This document shows positions 7,019 through 18,840 of a stretch of DNA of 64,000 bases, piece by piece. The DNA lies in assembly GCA_025800285.1 (NCBI GenBank), contig JAOXRX010000079.1, positions 1 to 64,000 on the forward strand, written 5' to 3'. The position numbers were made by a program, and so were the translations under genes. Within the stretch, counting starts at the first letter, position 1, and the number at the start of each line of letters is the position of its first letter. A model generated the notes under the pieces. It made no database searches and was not told the origin of the DNA. It saw only the letters and a list, made by a program, of their open reading frames with translations. The stretch is from Alphaproteobacteria bacterium. Lineage in GTDB: Bacteria > Pseudomonadota > Alphaproteobacteria > JAOXRX01.

Positions 7019-10000
7019 ATGGATAAATCGCTAGTTTCTAGAAAAAGACTTAGAAAAAGCTTTGGAAAGATTGAAGAAATTGCTTCAATGCCAAACTTAA
7101 TTGAAGTGCAAAAGAAATCTTTTGCTGATTTTTTGCAAGCAGATGTTCCTTCAAACAAGAGAGAGAACACAGGTCTGCAAGAAGTTTTTAAATCTATTTT
7201 CCCAATATCTGATTATTCAGAAAAAATGGAAATAGACTTTGTGAAGTATGAGTTTGATGCTCCAAAATACGATCATATTGAATGTGTTTACAGAGATATG
7301 ACTTTCGCTTCACCAATGAAGGCAACATTAAGATTATCAGTTTTCGATATTGATGAAAAAACTGGATCAAAATCAATTAAAGATATTAAAGAACAAGAAG
7401 TGTATCTATTAGATATGCCTCGTATGACAGATGATGGAACATTTATCATTAACGGAACACAAAGAGTTGTTGTTTCTCAAATGCATAGATCTCCAGGTAT
7501 CTTCTTTGGTAGTGATGATGGTAAAACATCTACTTCAGGTAAAGTTTTACATACTGCAAGAATTATACCTTACAGAGGTTCTTGGTTAGATATTGAATTC
7601 GATCCAAAAGATAAAATGAATGTAAGAATTGATAGAAGAAGAAAACTTCCTCTAACAAGTTTACTTTATGTTTTAGATTCAGAGGATACTGAACAATATA
7701 AAGCAGAATGTGCTGCTAACAATACTGTGATTAATGAAGAAGAAATCTCAGGTATGAGCAAAGAAGAAATAGTTAACTATTTCTATAAAGCAAAATCATA
7801 TAAAAAAGTTAAAGGTGGTTATGAAATAACATTTGATCCTGAAAACCACAAAGGTACAGTATTAAAATATGATTTAGTTGATGCTAAAAGTGGCGAAGTT
7901 GTAGCTAAAAAAGGAACAAGAATGACAATCAGAGCTCTTAAGAAGCTAGCTGATTTAAAATCAAACATTGTTCCAGAAGAGCACTTAATCGGTAATTATT
8001 TCTCAGAAGACATGATTAATGAAGATACAGGAGAAATTTTATTCGAAGCAGGTTCTGTTGTTACAGCTGATGATATTGAAATAATCAGTAAGCTAAAAGA
8101 ATTCAAATTAATTTCTACAGGTGGAACAAATCCAGGTTCATACTTATTAGAAACAATGTCTATAGATAAAAACTCATGTAGAGAAGAAGCTTTACTAGAT
8201 ATATATAGAGTTTTAAGACCAGGTGAACCACCTACAGTTGATAGTGCAAGTACTTTGTTTAATGCTATGATGTTCACAGAAGAAAGATATGATCTTTCAG
8301 CTGTTGGTAGGGTTAAAATTAATGCTAGATTAGGCTTAGATTTTGCGGATACACAAAGAACAATTACAAAGAAAGATATCTTAGAAATCATTAAAACATT
8401 AATGAATATTAAAGATGGTAAAGATGAAGTTGATGATATCGATAGTTTAGGTAACAGAAGAATTAGATCTGTTGGTGAGCTATTAGAAAACCAAATCCGT
8501 ATTGGTCTTGTTAGAATGGAAAGAGCTATTAAAGAAAAAATGAGTTCAGTTGATGATGAAGGTGTAATGCCTCATGATATTGTTACTACAAAATCATTAA
8601 CATCAACAGTTAGAGAATTCTTTGGTATGTCTCAATTATCTCAATTAATGGACCAAAATAACCCTCTTGCTGAGGTTACTCACAAAAGAAGAATTTCTGC
8701 TCTTGGGCCTGGTGGTCTAAACAGAGAAAGAGCTGGTTTCGAAGTTCGTGATGTTCATCCAACTCATTATGGAAGAATTTGTCCTATTGAGACTCCTGAG
8801 GGACCAAATATTGGTTTGATTAACTCTCTTTCAACATACTCAAAAATCAACAAATATGGATTTATCGAAACTCCATATAGAAAAGTTATTGACGGTAAGG
8901 TTACAGAAGAAATTGTTTACTTATCTGCAGATGAAGAAGGAAGACATACAATCGCACAGGCAAATGCTTCTCTAAATGAAGATAAATCATTAGCTGGAGA
9001 TTTAATTTCTTGTCGTTTCTGTGGTGATTATATCATGGCGAACCCTTTAGATATTGACCTAATGGATGTTTCTCCTAAACAGGTTGTTTCAGTGGCTTCA
9101 TCATTGATTCCTTTCTTAGAAAACGATGATGCTAACCGTGCTCTTATGGGATCAAACATGATGAGACAGGCTGTTCCTCTATTACAGGCGGATTCTCCAA
9201 TTGTTGGAACAGGTATTGAGAAAGTTGTAGCACAAGATTCAGGTTCTTCTATTATTGCTAAAAGAACAGGTATTGTTGACCAAGTTGATGGTGAAAGAAT
9301 TGTTGTTCGTGCAACAGAAGAAAAAGATCCTACAGCTCCAATTGTTGATATATATAGATTAATTAAATTCACAAGATCAAATGCTTCAACAGCAATTAAC
9401 CAAAAACCACTTGTAAAAGTTGGAGATTTTGTAAGAGCTGGTGATATTATTTGTGACGGTGCTTCTACAGAGCTAGGTGAGCTTGCTTTAGGTAAGAACA
9501 TGCTTGTTGCATATATGCCTTGGAACGGTTATAACTTTGAGGATTCTATTCTAATTTCAGAAAGAGTTGTTAAAGATGATGTGATGACTTCTATCAATAT
9601 TGAGAAGTTTGAAGTTTCAGCAAGGGATACAAAACTAGGTGAAGAAGAAATTACAAGAGATATTCCAAACACAGGTGAAGAAGCTCTTAAGAATCTTGAT
9701 GAAGCTGGTATTATTCATATTGGTGCTTCTGTAAAAGCTGGTGATATTCTAGTTGGTAAAGTTACTCCAAAAGGTGAATCAGTAATTTCTCCAGAAGAAA
9801 AACTTCTAAGAGCAATCTTTGGTGAAAAAGCTGCTGATGTTAAAGACTCTTCTCTAAGAGTTCCTCCTGGGGTTGAAGGTACTGTTGTTGATGTTAGAGT
9901 ATTCTCAAGAAGAGGTATCAAAAAAGACGAAAGAACAATCAAAATCGAGAAGCAAGAAATCGAAAAGCTTGCAAAAGATAGAGATGATGAAAAAAGAATT

Positions 10001-11179
10001 CTACAAAGAAACTTCTTTGATCAAATCTCTCAAGTATTGATTGGTCAAGAATATGTATCAGGTGCTAAAGAAATTGCAAAAGCTGCTAAGCTTACACAAA
10101 AAGATTTAGATACTGTTACAAAAGGTAAATTACAAAAAATTGTAGTTGCTGACGAAGATGTAAATAAAGCTGTTAGCGAAATGACAAAAACATATGAGCA
10201 AGGTATCAAAGATATCGATAAGCGTTTCGATGCTAAGATTGAAAAAGCTCAAGCTGGTGCAGATTTACTTCCAGGTGTTATGAAACAAGTTAAAGTGTTC
10301 ATCGCTCAGAAGAGAAAATTATCTCCAGGTGATAAAATGGCTGGTAGACATGGTAACAAAGGTGTGGTATCAAGAGTTCTTGCAGAAGAAGATATGCCTT
10401 ACCTAGAAGACGGAACTCCTGTTGATATCGTGTTGAATCCTCTTGGTGTGCCATCTCGTATGAACATTGGTCAGATTCTAGAAACTCATCTAGGTTGGGC
10501 AATGGGTCACTTCGGTAAACAAATAAATGAAACTCTACAAGCTGTGCAAGAAAATAAAGCTAAAATGGAAGATGTTAGAAATAAAATCGAAGAAGCTTAT
10601 GGTACAGATGTTTACAATGCAGAGTTTAAAGACTTAAATGATGATGCTATTGTTGAAGTTGCTAAAAACTTGAAAAAAGGTGTTCCAATTGCGACTCCTG
10701 TTTTCGATGGTGCTAAAGAATCAGATATTGAAGAAATGCTTGAAAAAGTAGGCTTAGATACATCTGCTCAAGTAACTTTATTCGATGGTAGAACTGGTGA
10801 GGCTTTTGATAGAAAAGTTACAGTTGGTTATGTGTACATGTTAAAACTTCATCACTTGATTGATGATAAAATGCATGCTAGATCAATTGGACCATACTCA
10901 CTTGTTACTCAGCAACCTCTTGGAGGTAAAGCTCAGTTTGGTGGTCAAAGATTTGGTGAGATGGAAGTTTGGGCTCTTGAAGCTTATGGTGCTTCTTATA
11001 TCTTACAAGAAATGTTGACAATCAAATCAGATGATATTGCTGGTAGAACAAAAGCTTATGATGCTATTATTAGAGGTGATAACTCATTTGAAGTTGGTGT
11101 TCCAGAATCATTTAATGTGCTTGTAAAAGAATTACAAGGTCTAGGTATTAACCTTGAGCTTAATAACAAAGAACTTTAG
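7019..11179 (+). CDS. rpoB: RNA polymerase beta subunit
   Basis: 1386 residues, normal for an alphaproteobacterial beta subunit. It carries the universal blocks: the rifampicin-region segment [20 protein letters not shown] followed by [20 protein letters not shown], the [20 protein letters not shown] motif, [14 protein letters not shown], and [15 protein letters not shown] near the C-terminus, ending with the ALEAYGA region that contacts beta-prime. The predicted rifampicin-contact residues are the usual ones by eye. The RBS is modest. The long structured gap upstream suggests regulation separate from rplJL. rpoC begins 14 bases after the stop with a perfect AGGAGG. Confidence 0.99.
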   Translation: MDKSLVSRKRLRKSFGKIEEIASMPNLIEVQKKSFADFLQADVPSNKRENTGLQEVFKSIFPISDYSEKMEIDFVKYEFDAPKYDHIECVYRDMTFASPMKATLRLSVFDIDEKTGSKSIKDIKEQEVYLLDMPRMTDDGTFIINGTQRVVVSQMHRSPGIFFGSDDGKTSTSGKVLHTARIIPYRGSWLDIEFDPKDKMNVRIDRRRKLPLTSLLYVLDSEDTEQYKAECAANNTVINEEEISGMSKEEIVNYFYKAKSYKKVKGGYEITFDPENHKGTVLKYDLVDAKSGEVVAKKGTRMTIRALKKLADLKSNIVPEEHLIGNYFSEDMINEDTGEILFEAGSVVTADDIEIISKLKEFKLISTGGTNPGSYLLETMSIDKNSCREEALLDIYRVLRPGEPPTVDSASTLFNAMMFTEERYDLSAVGRVKINARLGLDFADTQRTITKKDILEIIKTLMNIKDGKDEVDDIDSLGNRRIRSVGELLENQIRIGLVRMERAIKEKMSSVDDEGVMPHDIVTTKSLTSTVREFFGMSQLSQLMDQNNPLAEVTHKRRISALGPGGLNRERAGFEVRDVHPTHYGRICPIETPEGPNIGLINSLSTYSKINKYGFIETPYRKVIDGKVTEEIVYLSADEEGRHTIAQANASLNEDKSLAGDLISCRFCGDYIMANPLDIDLMDVSPKQVVSVASSLIPFLENDDANRALMGSNMMRQAVPLLQADSPIVGTGIEKVVAQDSGSSIIAKRTGIVDQVDGERIVVRATEEKDPTAPIVDIYRLIKFTRSNASTAINQKPLVKVGDFVRAGDIICDGASTELGELALGKNMLVAYMPWNGYNFEDSILISERVVKDDVMTSINIEKFEVSARDTKLGEEEITRDIPNTGEEALKNLDEAGIIHIGASVKAGDILVGKVTPKGESVISPEEKLLRAIFGEKAADVKDSSLRVPPGVEGTVVDVRVFSRRGIKKDERTIKIEKQEIEKLAKDRDDEKRILQRNFFDQISQVLIGQEYVSGAKEIAKAAKLTQKDLDTVTKGKLQKIVVADEDVNKAVSEMTKTYEQGIKDIDKRFDAKIEKAQAGADLLPGVMKQVKVFIAQKRKLSPGDKMAGRHGNKGVVSRVLAEEDMPYLEDGTPVDIVLNPLGVPSRMNIGQILETHLGWAMGHFGKQINETLQAVQENKAKMEDVRNKIEEAYGTDVYNAEFKDLNDDAIVEVAKNLKKGVPIATPVFDGAKESDIEEMLEKVGLDTSAQVTLFDGRTGEAFDRKVTVGYVYMLKLHHLIDDKMHARSIGPYSLVTQQPLGGKAQFGGQRFGEMEVWALEAYGASYILQEMLTIKSDDIAGRTKAYDAIIRGDNSFEVGVPESFNVLVKELQGLGINLELNNKEL

Positions 11180-11193
11180 GAGGATAGATAAAG

Positions 11194-14100
11194 ATGAATG
11201 AATTAATGCAAATTTTTGGAAGAAATAATACTCCTGAAAACTTTGATCAAATCAGAATTAGTTTAGCAAGCCCTGATCAAATTAGAGCTTGGTCTTATGG
11301 TGAAGTTAAAAAACCAGAGACAATTAACTACAGAACTTTCAAGCCAGAAAAGGACGGTCTTTTCTGTGCTAGAATTTTCGGACCAGTAAAAGATTACGAA
11401 TGCCTTTGTGGTAAATATAAAAGAATGAAATACAAAGGTGTAATTTGTGAAAAATGTGGTGTTGAAGTTACTTTCCAAAAAGTTAGAAGAGAAAGAATGG
11501 GGCATATTGAACTAGCTGCTCCAGTTGCTCACATTTGGTTCTTGAAATCATTACCTTCAAGAATATCAACTATTTTAGATATGACTCTAAAAGATGTAGA
11601 GAAAGTTCTATATTTTGAAAAATTAGTTGTTATTGAGCCTGGCATGACAGATCTTCAAGAAAGACAGCTATTAAGCCAAGAAGAATACTTACTTGCTCAA
11701 GAAGAGTATGGTGAAGAAAACTTCAAAGCAGGTATAGGTGCTGAAGCTCTTAAAGAAATTATGGTTCAAATGGATCTAGAAGAAATGCTAGCTGAAACTA
11801 AAGAGGCTTTAGCAAACTCTAGATCAGAAACTAAAAAGAAAAAATTAGTTAAGAAACAAAAACTTCTTGAAAACTTGATTTCTTCAAACACAAGACCAGA
11901 ATATATGATCTTAGATGTGTTGCCAATTATTCCACCAGAACTAAGACCTTTAGTTCCATTGGATGGAGGTAGATTCGCATCTTCAGACTTAAATGATCTA
12001 TATAGAAGAGTTATTAACAGAAATAATCGTTTAAAAAGACTATTAGAATTAAAAGCTCCTGAAATAATCATCCGTAATGAAAAGAGAATGCTACAAGAAT
12101 CTGTAGATGCTTTATTTGATAACGGAAGAAGAGGAAGAGTAATTACAGGAACAAATAAAAGACCTCTAAAATCTATCTCAGATATGCTTAAAGGTAAGCA
12201 AGGTAGATTTAGACAAAACTTATTAGGTAAAAGGGTTGACTATTCAGGTCGTTCTGTTATCGTTGTGGGTCCTGAATTAAAAATTCACCAATGTGGATTA
12301 CCAAAGAAAATGGCTTTAGAGCTGTTCAAACCATTTATTTATCATAAGTTAGAAGCTTATGATTTAGCTCCTACTATTAAAATTGCTAAGAAAATGGTTG
12401 AGTCAGAAAGACCTGAAGTTTGGGATATTCTAGAAGAGGTTATTAAAGAGCATCCAGTGTTATTGAACCGTGCTCCTACTCTTCATAGACTTGGTGTGCA
12501 AGCTTTCGAACCAATTCTTATTGAAGGTAAAGCGATTCAGCTACATCCTCTAGTTTGTGCGGCTTTCAATGCCGATTTCGATGGAGACCAAATGGCTGTT
12601 CATGTTCCTTTATCTCTAGAAGCTCAATTAGAAGCAAGAGCTCTGATGATGTCAACAAACAACATCTTATCTCCTGCTAATGGTGAGCCAATTATTGTAC
12701 CTTCTCAAGATATGATTTTGGGTGTTTATTACATAACAAATGAAAAAGATGGTGCATTAGGTGAAGGTATGACATTCGCTTCTGTGCAAGAAATTAAAAA
12801 TGCTATGGATAATGGTGTTTTAGAAATGCATGCTAAAATTAAATGTAGATATAAAACTGTAGATGCAGATGGTAATAAAGTGGTTAAAGTTGTTGATACT
12901 ACTGCTGGTAGAATGATTCTATCAGAAATATTCCCAAAACATCATGAGGTTCCTTTCTCTTTGATTAACTGTGTTATGACTAAGAAAGAAGTTAAGAAAG
13001 TTATTGATGTTGTTTACAGAAAATGTCACGAAAAAGTTACAATTGAGTTCTGTGATGATCTGAAATCTATTGGTTTCAAATATGCTTGTAAAGCAGGTAT
13101 CTCAATTGGTAAAGATGATATGATTATTCCTGATACAAAATGGGATATCGTTGGTAAAGCTAAAGATCAAATGAAAGAGCTTGAACAACAATATCAAAAC
13201 GGTTTAATCACTAAAGGTGAGAAATACAATAAAGTTGTTGATGTTTGGTCAGAATGTTCAGAAGAAGTTGCTAAAGAAATGATGAATACAGTTTCTACTT
13301 CTGGTCAAGGTAAAGATATGAATGCTATATATATGATGGCCCATTCTGGTGCGAGGGGTTCTGCAACTCAGATTAGACAGCTGGCTGGTATGCGTGGATT
13401 GATGGCAAAACCTGATGGTTCTATTATCGAAACACCAATTATCGCGAACTTTAAAGAAGGACTATCTGTTTCTGAATACTTTAACTCTACTCATGGTGCT
13501 CGTAAAGGTCTTGCCGATACAGCCCTTAAAACTGCGAGTTCAGGTTATCTAACAAGAAGACTTGTTGATGCAGCTCAAGATTGTGTAGTTAGAGCTGAAG
13601 ATTGTGGAACAACTAAATCAATCACAGCTAGAGCTGTTGTTGATAGTGGAGATATTATTGTTCCTCTATCTGAAGTAATTCAAGGTAGAGTTTGTGCAGC
13701 TGATGTTGTAAATCCAAAAACAGAAGAAGTAATTTTCAAAGCTGGAGATATGATTGAAGATATTGATGCAGTTATGATTGAAAAATCTGGTGTTGATTCT
13801 GTTCAAATCAGATCACCTTTATTATGTGATTGTGAAGTTGGTGTTTGTGCTAACTGTTATGGTAGAGATCTTGCAAGAGGACATAAAGTTTCTGTAGGTG
13901 AAGCTGTTGGTATTATTGCTGCTCAATCTATTGGTGAGCCAGGAACACAGCTTACTATGAGAACATTCCATATTGGTGGTGCTGCTCAAAAAGGTGCAGA
14001 ACAATCTAATGTTGAAGCTCCAATTAATGGTAAAGTTTCTATTGTGAACTTGGTTTCTGTTGTTGATAGCTCAAACAATACAATTGTTATGAATAGAAAT

Positions 14101-15339
14101 ACAGACATCATGGTGTTTGATGAAGAAGGTCTAGAAAAAGCTAAATACAGAGTGCCTTATGGTTCTAAACTTTTAGTTAAAGATGATGAAGTAATTAAGA
14201 AAGATCAAATTCTTGCTGAATGGGATCCTTATACAAGTCCAATTATCGTTGCTAAAGATGGTATTGTTAAGTATGAAGATCTTATCGAAGATATCTCTTT
14301 CGAAAATGTTATTGATGATACAACAGGTATTGGTTCTAAAATTGTTTCTGACTGGCACCAAAACCCTAAAGTATCAAACATCAAACCAAGAATCGTTTTA
14401 ACAGATGATAAAGGGAACTCTTTAGAGTTAGATAATGGTCAAGAAGCTCAGTACTTCATGTCAGTTAATGCCGTTCTTTCAGTAAATAATGGTGATGAAG
14501 TGAAAACTGGTGATGTTATTGCTAGAATCCCAAGAGAAGCTGGTAAAAACAAAGATATTACTGGTGGTCTTCCAAGAGTTGCTGAATTATTTGAAGCAAG
14601 AACTCCAAAAGATCATGCTTTAATCGCTCCAGTTTCTGGTAGAATTGAGTTTGGTAAAGATTATAAAACTAAGAAGAGACTTATCGTTGTTCCTGAAGAT
14701 GGTTCAGATGCAGTTGAATGTTTAGTACCAAAAGCTACTCATTTACTTGTTCATGAAGGTGAAATCGTTGAGAAAGGTGATCTTCTAATGGAAGGTTCTC
14801 CATCTCCAAGCGATATCCTAAATGTTATGGGTATTGAAAAACTTGCTGAATACATTGTTGAAGAAGTTCAAGCTGTTTATAGACTTCAAGGTGTGAAAAT
14901 TAACGATAAACATATCGAGGTTATCACAAGACAAATGTTACAAAAAGTTGAAATCTTAGAAGGTGGAACTTCGACTATGTTAAAAGGTGAAATAGTTGAT
15001 AGAACTACTTTCAAAGAGGAAAATGATAAAGTTAAAGCTGAAGGTGGTAAAGAAGCAATCTCAAGACCTGTTATTCAAGGTATTACAAGAGCTTCTCTAC
15101 AAACTAAATCATTTATCTCTGCTGCATCATTCCAAGAAACAACAAGAGTTCTTACAGAAGCTGCAGTTCAAGGTAAAGTTGATAATCTACTTGGCTTGAA
15201 AGAAAGCATCATTGTTGGTAGGTTAATACCTGCTGGTACTGGTAGAGTTGTTCAAGGATACAAACAATTAGCTCAGCAAAAAGATAAAGAATTATCTGAA
15301 AAAATGCAAAGCGAAATTGAGTCTGATATTCAAGAATAA
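11194..15339 (+). CDS. rpoC: RNA polymerase beta-prime subunit
   Basis: 1381 residues. In order: the N-terminal zinc ribbon (CLCGKYK ... CEKCGVEV), the clamp region [20 protein letters not shown], the catalytic [14 protein letters not shown] holding the Mg-binding aspartates, the bridge helix and trigger loop ([20 protein letters not shown] and [16 protein letters not shown]), the second zinc site ([11 protein letters not shown]), and a C-terminal region ending [12 protein letters not shown]. No frameshift is visible. It is co-transcribed with rpoB, and a clear terminator follows. Confidence 0.99.
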   Translation: MNELMQIFGRNNTPENFDQIRISLASPDQIRAWSYGEVKKPETINYRTFKPEKDGLFCARIFGPVKDYECLCGKYKRMKYKGVICEKCGVEVTFQKVRRERMGHIELAAPVAHIWFLKSLPSRISTILDMTLKDVEKVLYFEKLVVIEPGMTDLQERQLLSQEEYLLAQEEYGEENFKAGIGAEALKEIMVQMDLEEMLAETKEALANSRSETKKKKLVKKQKLLENLISSNTRPEYMILDVLPIIPPELRPLVPLDGGRFASSDLNDLYRRVINRNNRLKRLLELKAPEIIIRNEKRMLQESVDALFDNGRRGRVITGTNKRPLKSISDMLKGKQGRFRQNLLGKRVDYSGRSVIVVGPELKIHQCGLPKKMALELFKPFIYHKLEAYDLAPTIKIAKKMVESERPEVWDILEEVIKEHPVLLNRAPTLHRLGVQAFEPILIEGKAIQLHPLVCAAFNADFDGDQMAVHVPLSLEAQLEARALMMSTNNILSPANGEPIIVPSQDMILGVYYITNEKDGALGEGMTFASVQEIKNAMDNGVLEMHAKIKCRYKTVDADGNKVVKVVDTTAGRMILSEIFPKHHEVPFSLINCVMTKKEVKKVIDVVYRKCHEKVTIEFCDDLKSIGFKYACKAGISIGKDDMIIPDTKWDIVGKAKDQMKELEQQYQNGLITKGEKYNKVVDVWSECSEEVAKEMMNTVSTSGQGKDMNAIYMMAHSGARGSATQIRQLAGMRGLMAKPDGSIIETPIIANFKEGLSVSEYFNSTHGARKGLADTALKTASSGYLTRRLVDAAQDCVVRAEDCGTTKSITARAVVDSGDIIVPLSEVIQGRVCAADVVNPKTEEVIFKAGDMIEDIDAVMIEKSGVDSVQIRSPLLCDCEVGVCANCYGRDLARGHKVSVGEAVGIIAAQSIGEPGTQLTMRTFHIGGAAQKGAEQSNVEAPINGKVSIVNLVSVVDSSNNTIVMNRNTDIMVFDEEGLEKAKYRVPYGSKLLVKDDEVIKKDQILAEWDPYTSPIIVAKDGIVKYEDLIEDISFENVIDDTTGIGSKIVSDWHQNPKVSNIKPRIVLTDDKGNSLELDNGQEAQYFMSVNAVLSVNNGDEVKTGDVIARIPREAGKNKDITGGLPRVAELFEARTPKDHALIAPVSGRIEFGKDYKTKKRLIVVPEDGSDAVECLVPKATHLLVHEGEIVEKGDLLMEGSPSPSDILNVMGIEKLAEYIVEEVQAVYRLQGVKINDKHIEVITRQMLQKVEILEGGTSTMLKGEIVDRTTFKEENDKVKAEGGKEAISRPVIQGITRASLQTKSFISAASFQETTRVLTEAAVQGKVDNLLGLKESIIVGRLIPAGTGRVVQGYKQLAQQKDKELSEKMQSEIESDIQE

Positions 15340-15360
15340 TTTTATTCAGCTTAATTAAAA

Positions 15361-15395
15361 AAACAAGCCCTGTTAGTAATAGCAGGGTTTGTTTT
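15361..15395 (+). terminator. terminator of rpoBC
   Basis: Arms AAACAAGCCCTG (15361-15372) and CAGGGTTTGTTT (15383-15394) with a 10-base loop. The pairing includes one G-U and the 3' arm is T-rich. Confidence 0.85.
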
Positions 15396-15402
15396 ATTTA
15401 AT

Positions 15403-15431
15403 TTGACATATCGAGTAAATTTATTTATATT
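15403..15431 (+). promoter_or_regulatory. promoter of xthA
   Basis: TTGACA (15403-15408) and TATATT (15426-15431) with 17-base spacing, the same box pair seen for the rplK operon and for tRNA-His. Confidence 0.75.
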
Positions 15432-15470
15432 TTTACTTATATAAAAACTAAAGTTAGAAAGAGTTATAAA

Positions 15471-16232
15471 ATGAAAGTTCTTACATGGAATATAAATTCA
15501 ATAAATGCTAGAATGCATGTTTTAGAAGAGGTTTTAAAGAAGCATTCTCCTGATGTGTTAATGTTACAAGAGACTAAATCTCAAGATGTTAATTTCCCAA
15601 TACTGGATTTAAAATCATTGGGTTATGAAGTGGCTTTTAAAGGTCAAAAAAGTTATAATGGTATAGCTGTTTTAACTAAAGTAAAACCTGACAATATATT
15701 ATTAGAGCTACCAGGTATTGAAGATGAAAATGCTAGATTTTGCCAAATAGAAATGGATGGGAAAGTGTTTATATGTATTTATGCTCCAAATGGTAATCCA
15801 ATTGGAACTGAAAAATTTGAATATAAATTACAATGGCATGAAGCTTTAAATAAACATTTAAAAAGCTTAATGGCTGAAGGTAAAGAAATTGTCCTGGGTG
15901 GAGATTTCAATATTTGTCCAACTAGAAAAGATGTGTATGATTTTGACAGAAATAAGGATAATGCTTTGTGTCAACCAGAGTCCATAGCTCATTATAATAG
16001 ACTTATAAACATGGGTTTTGTAGATGCTTATAGAGCATTTCATGAAGAGGGCGAGCAGTACACATTTTGGGGTTATAGACAAGCAATGTTTAATTATAAT
16101 AAAGGTTGGAGAATAGATTTCTTTTTAGTAACACCAGACTCTTTTGATGAAGTTAAAGATTGCTGGATTGACAAAGAATTTAGATCTATGGAAAAACCAA
16201 GTGATCATACCCCGCTTATTTTGGAACTTTAG
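15471..16232 (+). CDS. xthA: exodeoxyribonuclease III
   Basis: 253 residues, the usual ExoIII length. It is the main AP endonuclease of base-excision repair and a 3'-to-5' exonuclease acting on duplex DNA. Visible motifs are WNINSINAR at the start, LQETKSQD with the metal-binding glutamate, GGDFNICPTRKDVYDF in the middle, GWRIDFFLVT and the C-terminal PSDHTPLILEL with the catalytic histidine. It has its own promoter. lysS follows after 92 bases and may share the transcript. Confidence 0.96.
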   Translation: MKVLTWNINSINARMHVLEEVLKKHSPDVLMLQETKSQDVNFPILDLKSLGYEVAFKGQKSYNGIAVLTKVKPDNILLELPGIEDENARFCQIEMDGKVFICIYAPNGNPIGTEKFEYKLQWHEALNKHLKSLMAEGKEIVLGGDFNICPTRKDVYDFDRNKDNALCQPESIAHYNRLINMGFVDAYRAFHEEGEQYTFWGYRQAMFNYNKGWRIDFFLVTPDSFDEVKDCWIDKEFRSMEKPSDHTPLILEL

Positions 16233-16324
16233 CCTTTTATTCTTTAAAATAACTATATATTGATTTTTTTAAAAAAATATGCTAGAAATGAACTCCTTAA
16301 ATTAATAAGAAAGGTAAATTTATT

Positions 16325-17821
16325 ATGGAAGAAATTTTTGTAGCACCTCATGATGCAGAAGGTGATAGACTGAAACAAGCTAGACTAGTAAAGCTTAACA
16401 ACTTAAAGGAAGCAGGAATAAATCCTTATCCTTATAAGTATGAGGTTACAGCTAAAGCAGCAGATCTACAAGAAAAGTATAAGGATTTACCTGCAGAAAC
16501 AGAAACAGAAGATGTTGTGAAAGTTGCTGGAAGAATTAAAGCTTATAGAAACTCAGGTATGTTTATTGATTTATATGATGAAAGTGGAAAAATTCAAATC
16601 TTCTCATATAAAAAAGCATTGCCAGAAATTGAAGTTCTAAAAATGAAAAATGTAGAACTTGGAGATATAATTGGTGTTGAAGGGATCGTTCGTCGTTCTC
16701 AAAAAGGAGAGCTTTCAATTAAAACAAAAGAAATCACAGTTTTATCAAAATCTCTTGCAACACTTCCTGAAAAATTCCATGGACTTACAGATGTAGAGCA
16801 AAGATATCGTCAAAGATATGTTGATTTGATTGTTAACGATGAAACAAAAGATAAATTAAGAAAAAGAAGTAGAATCATTTCTATCATTAGAAATGTTCTA
16901 GAGAAAAAAGAATTTCTAGAGGTTGAAACTCCAATGTTGCACTCTATATTGGGAGGTGCTTCTGCTAGTCCTTTTATTACACATCATAACTCTTTAAATA
17001 AAGACTTATATTTGAGGATTGCTCCAGAGCTATTTTTGAAAAGATTAATAGTTGGTGGGCTTTCAGATGGAGTTTTTGAAATTAATAGAAATTTCAGAAA
17101 TGAAGGGATTGATATAACTCATAATCCAGAGTTTACAGCTTTTGAGGTTTATAGAGCTTATAAAGATGCTGATTATATGATGAAGTTAGCAGAAGAACTT
17201 TGTGAAAAAATTGCTGTAGATTTATATGGTGGAACAAAGGTTAAATTTGCTGAAGCAGAGTTAGAGTTTAAAGGACCTTATCCAAGAATACCAGTTGCTG
17301 AAGCTATTAAAAAAGAAACAGGTTTAGATGTTCTTTCTATGGATGCAGAAGAAATCAGAAAAGCTGCTGAAGGAATTGGCATGGAAATGGATGGAACAGA
17401 AAAATGGGGACAAGTTGTTCAAGAAATTTTTGAGGAAAAAGTAGAGCATACTTTAATTCAGCCTTGTTTTATAACTGATTTCCCTAAAGATGTTTCTCCA
17501 TTAATTAAAGAGCACCCTGAAGATGATAGATTAACACAAGGTGCAGAGTTCTTTGTAAATACATGGGAAGTTGGACCTATATATTCAGAACTTTCAGACC
17601 CTCAAGATCAGTTTGAGAGATTTATGGAACAAGTAAAACAAAGAGATGCTGGTGATGATGAAGCTCAAATGATGGATGCAGATTTTATTACAGCTCTAGA
17701 AAATGGATTCCCTCCAACAGGTGGTATGGGGATTGGTATTGATAGACTGGTTATGCTGTTTACAGATTCTCAATCAATTAGAGAGGTTATTGCATTTCCA
17801 ACACTAAAAACTAAATTCTAA
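16325..17821 (+). CDS. lysS: lysyl-tRNA synthetase, class II
   Basis: 498 residues. An N-terminal OB-fold anticodon-binding domain (about 55-150, VAGRIKAYRNSGMFIDLYD) is followed by the class II catalytic core with motif 1 (FLEVETPML), motif 2 (FEINRNFRNEGID...HNPEFTAFE) and motif 3 (GMGIGIDRLVMLFT). It charges tRNA-Lys. This is the bacterial class II enzyme, although many alphaproteobacteria use the unrelated class I form, so it is mildly notable. The start is preceded by AAGAAAGG. Confidence 0.97.
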   Translation: MEEIFVAPHDAEGDRLKQARLVKLNNLKEAGINPYPYKYEVTAKAADLQEKYKDLPAETETEDVVKVAGRIKAYRNSGMFIDLYDESGKIQIFSYKKALPEIEVLKMKNVELGDIIGVEGIVRRSQKGELSIKTKEITVLSKSLATLPEKFHGLTDVEQRYRQRYVDLIVNDETKDKLRKRSRIISIIRNVLEKKEFLEVETPMLHSILGGASASPFITHHNSLNKDLYLRIAPELFLKRLIVGGLSDGVFEINRNFRNEGIDITHNPEFTAFEVYRAYKDADYMMKLAEELCEKIAVDLYGGTKVKFAEAELEFKGPYPRIPVAEAIKKETGLDVLSMDAEEIRKAAEGIGMEMDGTEKWGQVVQEIFEEKVEHTLIQPCFITDFPKDVSPLIKEHPEDDRLTQGAEFFVNTWEVGPIYSELSDPQDQFERFMEQVKQRDAGDDEAQMMDADFITALENGFPPTGGMGIGIDRLVMLFTDSQSIREVIAFPTLKTKF

Positions 17822-17840
17822 TTTAAATTTATTTTAAAAT

Positions 17841-17896
17841 ATTTTGCTCACAGACAGACCCGTGCTTAAATGTATAGGAAGTGAGCAAAATTTTTA
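17841..17896 (+). terminator. terminator-like hairpin with a long loop after lysS
   Basis: Perfect 11-bp arms ATTTTGCTCAC (17841-17851) and GTGAGCAAAAT (17881-17891) with a 29-base loop, followed by more T. It probably ends the lysS transcript, but the long conserved-looking loop leaves room for a small RNA. Confidence 0.6.
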
Positions 17897-17954
17897 TCTA
17901 AAGAAGATAACTGTGAGGTTAAGTTTAATTTAAATATTATGGTTTATTATTTAA

Positions 17955-17983
17955 TTGAATTTTTAATGGGAATATGTTATAAT
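17955..17983 (+). promoter_or_regulatory. promoter of the tandem-repeat protein gene
   Basis: TTGAAT (17955-17960) and a perfect TATAAT (17978-17983) spaced 17 bases. The -10 box sits inside a 10-bp direct repeat, AATATGTTAT at 17971-17980 and 17981-17990. Confidence 0.6.
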
Positions 17984-18014
17984 ATGTTATGTATAAAACA
18001 ATGGGAGAAATATT

Positions 18015-18809
18015 ATGGAATTTTTAGCTGGAATATTTGCATCAATAATTGAAGTTGCTAAACATGCAATGAAAATAGGTGCTGCTGGATTAATTGGTGG
18101 GGCAATTTTAGGGGCTATACCTGGACTTGGATTTCCTTTTGTATCAACGGCTTTAGCAGGGTTAGGGTATGGTGCTGCAATTGGAGCAGTTTATAAATTC
18201 TCTTCTTTGGCTAAAGGGGGCTTTCAAGCAAGTTCTCCTGCAGGTAATGCTGGAAATGAGGGTGCTAATCCTAATAGTGGGGCTCCATCACCAGATAAAT
18301 CTGTAACTCCTAAGTTAGGATTAAAACCTAAAAGACAGAATCCAAATGAGTTGGATAATCAAAATAATACACCTAAGCCTAAAAATATTGAGTTTACAGA
18401 AGAGCAAAAAAGAATTAATAAGATTAGAGGACAGTATAGTAAGAAAAGTGCTCTAGTTGAAGCTAGTAAAATTCATAAGCTAGCAGAAAAGCTTCATAAA
18501 GCAGAAGTTAAAGGTTCAAATAAAGGAGTAACTTCTTTTGGAGGTCAGGCTAAAAGAGCCAGTGATTACTTAGATAGAAAAGTGGATGCTTTAAGAAAAA
18601 AAGAAATAGAAAACATTAACAAAATTAGAGATTCATACTCTATAGAAGAGGCTCAAGAAGAGGCTGGTAAGATTCATAAGCTAGCAGAGAAGCTTCAACA
18701 AGCTGATGCAAAAGGTTCAAATAAAGGAGCAACTTCTTTTGGAGAACAGGCTAAAAGAGCAAGTAATCAGATAGATAGAAAAAAGAAAAAACAAGAAACA
18801 CAACCATAA
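18015..18809 (+). CDS. unknown protein: glycine-rich hydrophobic head plus two tandem repeats
   Basis: 264 residues, family not recognised. Residues 1-60 form a Gly/Ala-rich hydrophobic segment with GxxxG spacing (IGAAGLIGGAILGAIPGLGF at 21-40), able to form two short membrane helices. A Ser/Pro/Asn-rich linker spans about 70-125. Two 56-residue repeats follow at 134-189 and 201-256, offset by 67 residues. Each starts INKIR, contains KIHKLAEKL and KGSNKG, and ends in a DRK-type basic patch. It is monocistronic, with its own promoter and a strong terminator. The head is reminiscent of pore-forming or glycine-zipper proteins, and a secreted or effector role is possible, but no function can be assigned. 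Confidence 0.75.
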   Translation: MEFLAGIFASIIEVAKHAMKIGAAGLIGGAILGAIPGLGFPFVSTALAGLGYGAAIGAVYKFSSLAKGGFQASSPAGNAGNEGANPNSGAPSPDKSVTPKLGLKPKRQNPNELDNQNNTPKPKNIEFTEEQKRINKIRGQYSKKSALVEASKIHKLAEKLHKAEVKGSNKGVTSFGGQAKRASDYLDRKVDALRKKEIENINKIRDSYSIEEAQEEAGKIHKLAEKLQQADAKGSNKGATSFGEQAKRASNQIDRKKKKQETQP

Positions 18810-18812
18810 AGA

Positions 18813-18840
18813 AAAAGCCTCATTTATTGAGGCTTTTATT
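18813..18840. terminator. bidirectional terminator
   Basis: AAAAGCCTCA (18813-18822), loop TTTAT, TGAGGCTTTT (18828-18837). It has T runs on both strands and sits between the convergent genes at 18015 and 18836, overlapping the 3' end of the latter. Confidence 0.9.
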
